This document shows, one piece after another, positions 7,778 to 13,702 of a stretch of DNA of 17,996 nt. Source of the stretch: Gammaproteobacteria bacterium (lineage in GTDB: Bacteria > Pseudomonadota > Gammaproteobacteria > Pseudomonadales > Pseudohongiellaceae). The position numbers and the translations under genes were made by a program. How positions within the stretch are numbered: position 1 is the stretch's first letter; each line of letters opens with the position of its first letter. The stretch lies in NCBI GenBank assembly GCA_003514305.1, contig DORE01000164.1, positions 1 to 17,996 on the forward strand. Reading direction: 5' to 3'. The notes beneath the pieces were generated by a model that was given only the letters and a program-made list of their open reading frames with translations, searched no databases and was not told the DNA's origin.

Positions 7778-9169
7778 GTGGTTTCCTCTCCGACACAAAA
7801 AAATATACCTCCATTGACCTTTTACTCTAACGCGACTGGAGTGCGAGTTCCGGTCTCCGACGAACAGCACAAACATCTAATACGCTGGCGGCTGTCAACC
7901 TTCTGGGTTTGCCTAATAGGTTATGTGGGATACTACTTATGCCGTGGAAATCTGTCGGCAGCATTTCCTCTTCTTGAGCAAGAATTCGGATATTCCAACA
8001 CCCAATTGGGTCTGATTGCGTCACTCTCTGAGATAGCCTATGCAACTGGTAAATTCATAAACGGTCCTTTAGCTGACAAGGTGGGGGGGCGGCGCATTTT
8101 TTTGATTGGAATGGCAGGGGCAATTTTTTGGAATTTTATTTTCGCACTATCTTCCAGCCTGACCGCTTTTATTATCGTGTGGTGCATGTGCCGCTATTTC
8201 TTATCAATGGGCTGGGGGGGGCTTACAAAGACTATAGGCAATTGGTATCCACCAGAACGAAATGGCACCATCATGGGTCTCATAAGTATTAACTTTCAGT
8301 TTGGAGGCGTAGCTGCCACATTATTTGCCGCTTTCTTGGTATACAGAGATGTTCCGTGGCAAGGATTATTTATATATCCAGCTTTGGTGCTAACAGCAAT
8401 ATTACTGTGGTCAACTATATTCTCAAAAAGTAGCCCAAAGGACGTTGTGTCAGATGCCACCCTCTCAAAAGGCAAGGACGAAAAGGCGCAAATTGCGGAT
8501 TATGGAGATGAGAGTGATCCTAGTATTAAGGTTATTCTCGGTTCATTGCTTGGCTTACCAGTCTACAGACAACTCCTAGTCTTCAGTTTCCTCACAACCA
8601 TGCTGCGCTCAGTCTTTTTTTTCTGGACCCCCATGTTTCTCGTTGACATAGGCCTCAACGTTTTGGACTCAATACTACAATCAGCGATTTTTTCATTCCT
8701 TGGGGTACTTGGTACAGTTTTGATCGGCTGGTACACAGACCACTACGCACGAAATGGAGATCGGGCAAGGACTATGTGGCTCATGCTGGCTTGCCTCGTC
8801 GCCAGCCTAGCTAGCATCGCCTTTTTGAGCAGCTCAGAGACACCCAACTACAACTTAATTATATTTTTCATTGGTTCCAGCGGATTCTTCCTGCTCGGCC
8901 CATACTCAATGAGCAGCGGATGCTTGACTCTTGATATAGCGGGTGCAAAGGGGGCAGGCTCCTGCACAGGAATCATTGATGGACTGGGCTATATCGGCGG
9001 CGCTATAGCTGCATTCAGTGCCGGCTATCTTTCTGATGTTCTGGGGTGGTCGCAGGTATTCGTGCTTCTAGCTGGTCTCGCGGCGATGTCTACATACAGT
9101 GCAGTTGTAATGAGCAAAGAGTTTCAGAGAATAAATCTGTCAAATAAAACGCCTGCTGGCTTCGGATAG
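7778..9169 (+). CDS. MFS transporter of the organophosphate:phosphate antiporter type (GlpT/UhpT-like)
   Basis: Inner-membrane transporter of 463 residues with about 12 hydrophobic segments and a polar central loop (about 215-250). The first membrane segment ends in YVGYYLCRGNLS, as in GlpT-type carriers, with Arg56 at the position of the substrate-binding arginine. Arg277 in TTMLRSVFFFW sits where the second substrate arginine lies in membrane segment 7. The MFS loop motif is GPLADKVGGRR (96-106). Likely substrate class is organophosphates such as glycerol or sugar phosphates, but this is family inference only. The GTG at 7778 gives a full N-terminus but has no Shine-Dalgarno, so the true start may differ. 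Base composition looks more AT-rich than the neighbours, with G7 (8083-8089), G8 (8214-8221) and T8 (8615-8622) runs, suggesting different ancestry. Confidence 0.88.
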   Translation: MVSSPTQKNIPPLTFYSNATGVRVPVSDEQHKHLIRWRLSTFWVCLIGYVGYYLCRGNLSAAFPLLEQEFGYSNTQLGLIASLSEIAYATGKFINGPLADKVGGRRIFLIGMAGAIFWNFIFALSSSLTAFIIVWCMCRYFLSMGWGGLTKTIGNWYPPERNGTIMGLISINFQFGGVAATLFAAFLVYRDVPWQGLFIYPALVLTAILLWSTIFSKSSPKDVVSDATLSKGKDEKAQIADYGDESDPSIKVILGSLLGLPVYRQLLVFSFLTTMLRSVFFFWTPMFLVDIGLNVLDSILQSAIFSFLGVLGTVLIGWYTDHYARNGDRARTMWLMLACLVASLASIAFLSSSETPNYNLIIFFIGSSGFFLLGPYSMSSGCLTLDIAGAKGAGSCTGIIDGLGYIGGAIAAFSAGYLSDVLGWSQVFVLLAGLAAMSTYSAVVMSKEFQRINLSNKTPAGFG

Positions 9170-9399
9170 GAAGCAAACAGGAAATTCCATTTATTGCAAA
9201 AATAGCTTGACTAGCGCTCCTAGTAATTGAAAGCAACCTTAATCCATTCGCACCGGGTGCGGTCTTCCGCGATTCTGGTTGCCTGAAACAGCAGAGAAGT
9301 TAAATTGCAAAGCAACCATCCGCCAACTGAAAAAAAGTTAAATACTTGGGGCCCTGGAGAAAGAAGCGTTAAAGCTCTCGCAGCTCAGAGGCTACACAT
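9170..9399. other. Non-coding stretch with several short inverted and direct repeats
   Basis: No gene is supported here. There is a hairpin ACTAG/CTAGT (9210-9224) without a T-run and a perfect odd palindrome CGCACC-G-GGTGCG (9249-9261). The word AAAGCAACC occurs twice (9228-9236 and 9310-9318) with the inverted word GGTTGC between them near 9278. The repeats could fold together in RNA, but I recognise no known riboswitch or small RNA. Confidence 0.3.
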
Positions 9400-9591
9400 C
9401 TAACGGCGGGTACGGCGAAAACGCTGCTTTGAAAAAGAGCCTACTTCAAACACTGCACCTTCCACAGGCTCAAATCTGACCGCCGCTGGCATGTCAATGG
9501 AGGCCTTCCAATCCATTTTGGTCTTATTAAAAGATCTAGTAACTATGTTCAGCGTCCCTCGAGCGCATTTTTTCGCATGAAAACTAGTCAT
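9400..9591 (-). CDS. Possible small unknown protein, 63 residues
   Basis: An open frame of 63 codons starting ATG at 9591, with GGAGA at 9600-9596 only four bases upstream. The product is basic, with a very basic end (KQRFRRTRR), no membrane segment and no recognised domain. It stands alone in a 640-bp gap between two plus-strand genes. The ribosome-binding site is the only positive evidence; it could be chance or a gene remnant. Confidence 0.25.
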   Translation of the reverse strand: MTSFHAKKCARGTLNIVTRSFNKTKMDWKASIDMPAAVRFEPVEGAVFEVGSFSKQRFRRTRR

Positions 9592-9654
9592 CGTCTCTCC
9601 AAAAGCCAGTAGATTCGGGGCTTGTAGCGCGGCTGATTAGCTTCGACACAAAAA

Positions 9655-9684
9655 ATTGCGAAAACGGCTGCATTCGCTCGCAAT
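9655..9684. promoter_or_regulatory. Inverted repeat ATTGCGA/TCGCAAT upstream of the haem/copper protein gene
   Basis: Perfect 7-bp arms (9655-9661 and 9678-9684) with a 16-base spacer give half-sites about two helical turns apart, as for a dimeric regulator. A -10-like TATATT follows at 9704-9709 but no good -35 is seen 17 bases before it, which would suit an activated promoter. The gene starts at 9812. Inference only. Confidence 0.35.
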
Positions 9685-9811
9685 ACCAGTAAACTAAACC
9701 CTTTATATTGTGCGATCGTAGTTCTACTTAACCCCGGGCCGACAAGCTAGGGCAGAGGGCAAATTCGACGAGCACTCAACAAACAAGCTTCCATTTTAAA
9801 GGTAATTAAAC

Positions 9812-11671
9812 GTGACCAGACTTATCATTCCTGCTCTATCTTGTACGCTACTGCTTGGCTCAGCCGGAGTGCTTGCCGGCGAACGAGTTGGCGACTTCGC
9901 GTTGATCGACAATCTCGGTACTCAGCATCATATGTCTTGGTATGACGATCATCAGGCCGTGGTTATAGCACCGCAAGCTAACGGTGAAACAGATACCGCT
10001 ACTCTGGAAGGTCTCACGAGACTGAAACAGAAGTATCAAGGCCAAGGCGTAGCGTTTTTTATGATAAACCCCGGCCTCCAGACAGATCGCGAAGCCGTGA
10101 CAGCTGATGTCGCTGCGACAGGTATCGATTTACCAGTTTTGATGGATGACACGCATCTAGTGACAGAGATGTTGGGCATAGAACGCCTAGACGAGGCGGT
10201 GGTCTACGATCCTACTTCGTTTGAAATCAGCTATCGCGGCCCTGTCGGCGGCTCTGTCGAAGCGGCGATAGACAAGCTATTGGCAGGCGAGAACGCGGAC
10301 TTGGTCTCTGCAGTAGGTTCTGCTGCATTTATAGATAGCAACATCGCTGACCACACGAACCTGTCTTACACGAAAGACATTGCGCCCATCATTGCAAGCA
10401 ACTGCGCTACATGCCATCGTGACGGCGGGGTAGCACCCTTCGCAATGGACAGCAGCCTGGCAGTGCAGGGCTGGTCACCAATGATTCGAGAAGTAATCAT
10501 GACCAAGCGCATGCCACCCGGCCAGATTGATAACAAGGTTGGCCATCGGATTAAGAACGCGATGAACCTAAGCGACAACGAAATGCAAATGCTAGTTCGA
10601 TGGGTGGGTGCCGGCTCACCGGTTGATCTTCTCGATGACGTCGACCCACTAACCCAGTTGGTTTGGCCAGATACTAAATGGACTCTCGCCAAAGATTTGG
10701 GTGAGCCAGATTTAATCGTCAAAGTTCCTCCTCAAGCGATACCGGCGACTGGAGTAATCGACTACCGGGACATAGTCCTTGATCTAGGCCTCGAGGAAGA
10801 TCAATGGGTGAGGGCCAGTGAAGTTGCGCCAGACAAGACCGAGGTTCTTCACCACATAATTACGACAGTAGTACCCCCCGGAGGCAGACCAGATCCAATG
10901 CAAGCTTTCACGGCCGCGCTTGACGACCTGCCTGAAGACCGAGCCGCCGCAATCCGTGGCGAGATTTTTACAGCGGTGGCTTCAGGTAAGCAACCACCGA
11001 TTGGAAAAATCTTCCGTGAAAACCCTGACCTCGGAATAGGACAGATTCTCGGCGGCGATGACGATTTGCCGCAATTTGGAGGCTACGCCCCCGGGAACGC
11101 TGTATCGCTTGCCCCAGAGGGGGTTGGCGGACTCCTGAAGGCTGGAACTTCTCTTAGCCTACAGATGCACTATACGACGTCGGGACGGGAAGTCACCGAT
11201 GAAACAGAAATCGGAATCTACTTCTATCCCGAGGGCGAAGTTCCGACAGAAAAGATGACTGGTGGCGTTGGCAACGAGTTTGACATTGCAATACCAGCGT
11301 TCTCCAAAGACCACGAGATGGAGGTGGTTACGTACATCAAAAACGAATCTGACTTATACAGTCTTATGCCCCATATGCACTTTCGAGGTAAGAGAATGCG
11401 ATTCGTTGCCGAGTATCCTGACGGTAACGAGGAACTTCTGCTCTCGGTCCCTGACTATGACTTTAATTGGCAACTGGTACACGAGCTTGAGGAGCCTATA
11501 AGGGTTCCTGCAGGAACTAGAATACGTGCAATCGGAGCGTTCGACAATTCGGCTCAAAACAGGGCTAATCCGGACCCAAGTATAGACCTGAAATGGGGTG
11601 AACAGAGTTTTGAGGAGATGTTCATGGGATTTTACGCCTGGAAGGAAGCCAACCAGGGAGGCGATGACTAG
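9812..11671 (+). CDS. Exported redoxin-like / cytochrome c / copper type II monooxygenase-like fusion protein
   Basis: A 619-residue exported protein with three parts. Residues 1-22 are a signal peptide (VLA before GE). Residues 24-160 look like a thioredoxin-fold redoxin domain (VGDFALIDNLGTQH near the start) but contain no cysteine. Residues 185-265 carry one haem c motif CATCH (198-202) and a likely distal Met234 (KRMPPG). Residues 300-612 resemble the copper type II ascorbate-dependent monooxygenase (PHM/DBH) fold. Candidate copper ligands are His347-His348 (EVLHHII), His453 (LQMHYTT), His521 and His523 (MPHMHFRGKRM) and Met603 (EEMFMGF), the pattern of PHM CuH and CuM. The only cysteines after signal cleavage are the two haem ones. 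The start is GTG with AAAGG about 9 bases upstream. A strong terminator follows, so it is probably monocistronic. The reaction is unknown; the haem may feed electrons to copper. Confidence 0.85.
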   Translation: MTRLIIPALSCTLLLGSAGVLAGERVGDFALIDNLGTQHHMSWYDDHQAVVIAPQANGETDTATLEGLTRLKQKYQGQGVAFFMINPGLQTDREAVTADVAATGIDLPVLMDDTHLVTEMLGIERLDEAVVYDPTSFEISYRGPVGGSVEAAIDKLLAGENADLVSAVGSAAFIDSNIADHTNLSYTKDIAPIIASNCATCHRDGGVAPFAMDSSLAVQGWSPMIREVIMTKRMPPGQIDNKVGHRIKNAMNLSDNEMQMLVRWVGAGSPVDLLDDVDPLTQLVWPDTKWTLAKDLGEPDLIVKVPPQAIPATGVIDYRDIVLDLGLEEDQWVRASEVAPDKTEVLHHIITTVVPPGGRPDPMQAFTAALDDLPEDRAAAIRGEIFTAVASGKQPPIGKIFRENPDLGIGQILGGDDDLPQFGGYAPGNAVSLAPEGVGGLLKAGTSLSLQMHYTTSGREVTDETEIGIYFYPEGEVPTEKMTGGVGNEFDIAIPAFSKDHEMEVVTYIKNESDLYSLMPHMHFRGKRMRFVAEYPDGNEELLLSVPDYDFNWQLVHELEEPIRVPAGTRIRAIGAFDNSAQNRANPDPSIDLKWGEQSFEEMFMGFYAWKEANQGGDD

Positions 11672-11694
11672 CGACAAGTCTTGAGATTTGACGC

Positions 11695-11725
11695 AAAGGG
11701 CAAGTCGAAGACTTGCCCTTTTTTT
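11695..11725 (+). terminator. Strong intrinsic terminator after the haem/copper protein gene
   Basis: A perfect 12-bp stem, aaagggcaagtc and gacttgcccttt (11695-11706 and 11710-11721), has a GAA loop and runs into a T-tract ending at 11725. It begins 24 bases after the stop codon. It is the clearest terminator in the window. Confidence 0.93.
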
Positions 11726-12007
11726 ACGCTTTTGGTCACCAATAGCAAACTCACAGATGCTCTCTACCCCTTTGAAGACCGGGCGTAGTTTAAAACTATC
11801 GCGACGCAACTAGACCGAAATCAATGAGCAATAAAGGCAAGTAGATTACTGGCCTTTACCGTATCTGGTCGACATTGCCTTATGATGGACGAAGCACCCT
11901 AGACCACACTCACGCAAGATTTATCCGCAAGGCTTCTTGTTATTATTACCAAGGTAAGCGCGGTCCTTACTCACTGGCTGATGGCCGCCCAAAATCGAAT
12001 AGTCAGC
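11726..12007. other. Gene-free stretch with one long imperfect hairpin
   Basis: No coding signal is supported on either strand. At 11832-11858 TAAAGGC and GCCTTTA flank an inner AGTA/TACT stem with one A-G mismatch, a 27-base hairpin with a 3-base loop. No T-run adjoins it on the plus strand. Its role is unknown; it could be debris of a lost gene's terminator. Confidence 0.3.
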
Positions 12008-12330
12008 CTAGGAATTTAAGACCTGATTGTTAAGAGAGCGTTCCTCCACTAATTCGATAACATAGCCACTGGAGTCGAGAAGATAGATTGAGTCGATGAA
12101 ACCGTGATCTGAAACTCCCCGGTTTTCAATATCTGCAGCCTCGCCCTTGAGCTAACGTCTTACAGAAAATTGAAACTGACTTCAATCGCGACATGCCTAT
12201 CAAAATCTCGCGGAGTCTTAAAGTCATAAATCGTTCCCGACTTTTCGCGAACAGTGAAGAATTAACCATCCGATAAAACTATGCAGTGATTCATAGCCCC
12301 GTTCGGCCTGTGTCGGGAAGGTGTCAAATG
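12008..12330 (-). pseudogene. Remnant of a VOC (glyoxalase/extradiol dioxygenase-like) family gene
   Basis: The minus strand carries VOC-like protein fragments in two frames. From 12294 one frame reads MNHCIVLSDG, a TAA stop (12264-12262), then FFTVREKSGTIYDFKTPRDF and DRHVAIEVSFNFL before a second TAA (12162-12160). A different frame then reads ADIENRGVSDHGFIDSIYLL and DSSGYVIELVEE, ending at TAG 12010-12008. The last part matches the typical VOC C-terminus (DHGF-x-SIYF-DPxGYxxEL), with the metal-binding Glu in the final strand. Two in-frame stops and a frameshift mean it is dead. The N-terminal part beyond about 12330 is not recognisable. Original substrate cannot be told. Confidence 0.72.
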
Positions 12331-12445
12331 CCTGCGCGAAAGGTAGACAAAGAAAACCTTCTTAAGACATTCGCGCTTCTATGGCGTCCTGAAGGGTCTG
12401 TGTTGTGATGCGAGCCTTCTATCAACTTTCCAACAGCTGGTCGAT

Positions 12446-13021
12446 TTACTGCCGTGGAGGAGGTGGCGTCCAGTCGCAAGTCTCACAATTGGGGTCTCTA
12501 TCGTTTTCCACCATGACCTCAAAAATAAAATCGCGCCATACTTCATTGGGCTGCCACACGGTATTCATATCAGCTTTAGCCTCAGCAATTGGAACGCTTT
12601 CGAACAGAACGCGGTACAGAAAGCTGAAAGCCGTTGCCCTAGCATTCACTTGGCAATGCAATAGCGTCTTTTTATCGGTATTGCGCTGCATTGAGTCTGC
12701 GAACGCATAAAAATCATCTGGCAGCGGATTGGAGAAATCCACCGGCACCTGCATGTACTCCATCCCCAAGCGTTTAACGATCTGATCTTCATCTGGCAAG
12801 GCATTCTGATTGTTAGTAAATGCGATGTACACAACCCGCTCGAACCCTTCATCTGCAACGGCCTGCAACTGTGCCTCGGTGGGTTGTCCAGCGCTGGCGA
12901 AAAACTCATTGTACTGACGGAAGTTAGTGATCTCTTGCAGGGCAGAAGGCGCCTCTTCCACGGCCAGTCCAAGTTGCCCAGTTAACGTGAGCACAAAGGC
13001 GCCCAGTGTGCGTGCTTTCAT
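12446..13021 (-). CDS. Exported protein-tyrosine-phosphatase-like protein (DUF442/beta-lactamase-hydrolase-like type)
   Basis: A 191-residue protein with a probable signal peptide (MKARTLGAFVLTLTGQLGLA, then VEEA). The catalytic-type loop is LHCQVNARATAF, with Cys123 and Arg128. The spacing is Cys-X4-Arg, as in the DUF442 phosphatase-like family rather than the Cys-X5-Arg of classical tyrosine phosphatases. Asp95 in VPVDFSNP is a candidate general acid. ITNFRQYNEFFASAGQPTEA (31-50) is the typical opening of this family. The tail has a Cys-Glu-Thr-Cys pair (179-182) followed by DWTPPPPRQ. AGGAGA lies about 6 bases before the ATG. It is intact, between two decayed genes. Substrate unknown. Confidence 0.82.
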   Translation of the reverse strand: MKARTLGAFVLTLTGQLGLAVEEAPSALQEITNFRQYNEFFASAGQPTEAQLQAVADEGFERVVYIAFTNNQNALPDEDQIVKRLGMEYMQVPVDFSNPLPDDFYAFADSMQRNTDKKTLLHCQVNARATAFSFLYRVLFESVPIAEAKADMNTVWQPNEVWRDFIFEVMVENDRDPNCETCDWTPPPPRQ

Positions 13022-13147
13022 GGATTCTCCTAGTGTTAGGCATTTTTGATTCCCCCACTATAGCAAACACACGATCGAGATACCGCATTTCACTGCCAGT
13101 CTCGCGCGATTTAAGACTGAGCATGATGCATTGTACAAGCTGAAAGC

Positions 13148-13363
13148 ATGAAAGATGGGGTTCTAACCCAGTGGATCCACTACCACAGCTTTGGTAAAGA
13201 CAAGGTAAATATCCTTGGGAGCCATACACGCCCGATCCTGTTGGCCCTTTCCATTGCGTTTATAGTGTGGGAAAGCTGCCAACGGCTGTTGAATCCGATA
13301 AACATTGCTTTTAATCAGGCAATCGTTGTCGCCGAGATAGGGTCACTCATAAGTCAAAATTAA
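13148..13363 (+). pseudogene. Fragment of a cation diffusion facilitator (DmeF-like Co/Ni/Zn exporter)
   Basis: The 71-codon frame reads YHSFGKDKVNILGS, then the hydrophobic LLALSIAFIVWESCQRLLNP and INIAFNQAIVVAEIG before a stop. This resembles the second-to-fourth membrane-segment region of DmeF-type CDF transporters (FGTGKVxxLGG, ESxxRLxNPxxIxFNxAIxVAxIG). Intact members are about 300 residues or more. Here the first membrane helices, the HxxxD metal site and the cytoplasmic domain are missing, so it cannot work as a transporter. Stops lie upstream and the frame ends abruptly at 13363; no continuation was seen to 13702. It is most likely a decayed gene. Confidence 0.65.
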
Positions 13364-13702
13364 CTATAAGTTTTTCGCATATCGTCGGGTTGGACCGGTC
13401 TATATTTCGCGTTCTCCGTTTCTTGCCCAGCGCTCCTCAGCAGCCTAACTACTTATACAAGCAACAAAATCTAGAACATAAGGCCATCGCGCGTCTTGCT
13501 ATCGAAGCCCATGAATAAAAAAACGAGCATTTCGGTAAGACCAATAGGCCCTTTCCAAAGAGCGATGTGATAATTCGGCACGACTAACGTCAAACAGAAC
13601 ACTGTCAGATGATTCCATCTGTAGTAGGAGCTATTCCCGTATACAGCCACAAACTTGGTTTAAGTATAGCTACGGAGTCAACGAAACGATCCTACAGACC
13701 GA
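13364..13702. other. Gene-free stretch
   Basis: No supported gene, RNA or clear terminator on either strand between the CDF fragment and the end of the acylase gene. Part of it may be unrecognisable debris of the CDF gene. Confidence 0.4.

Noticed and set aside
9210..9224. Hairpin ACTAG/CTAGT as a terminator for the MFS transporter
   Set aside because: The stem is only 5 bp and no T-run follows; no convincing terminator was found after this gene.
11354..11809. Minus-strand 151-codon frame antisense to the end of the haem/copper gene
   Set aside because: It overlaps a well-supported gene and its terminator, and the product resembles no protein family.
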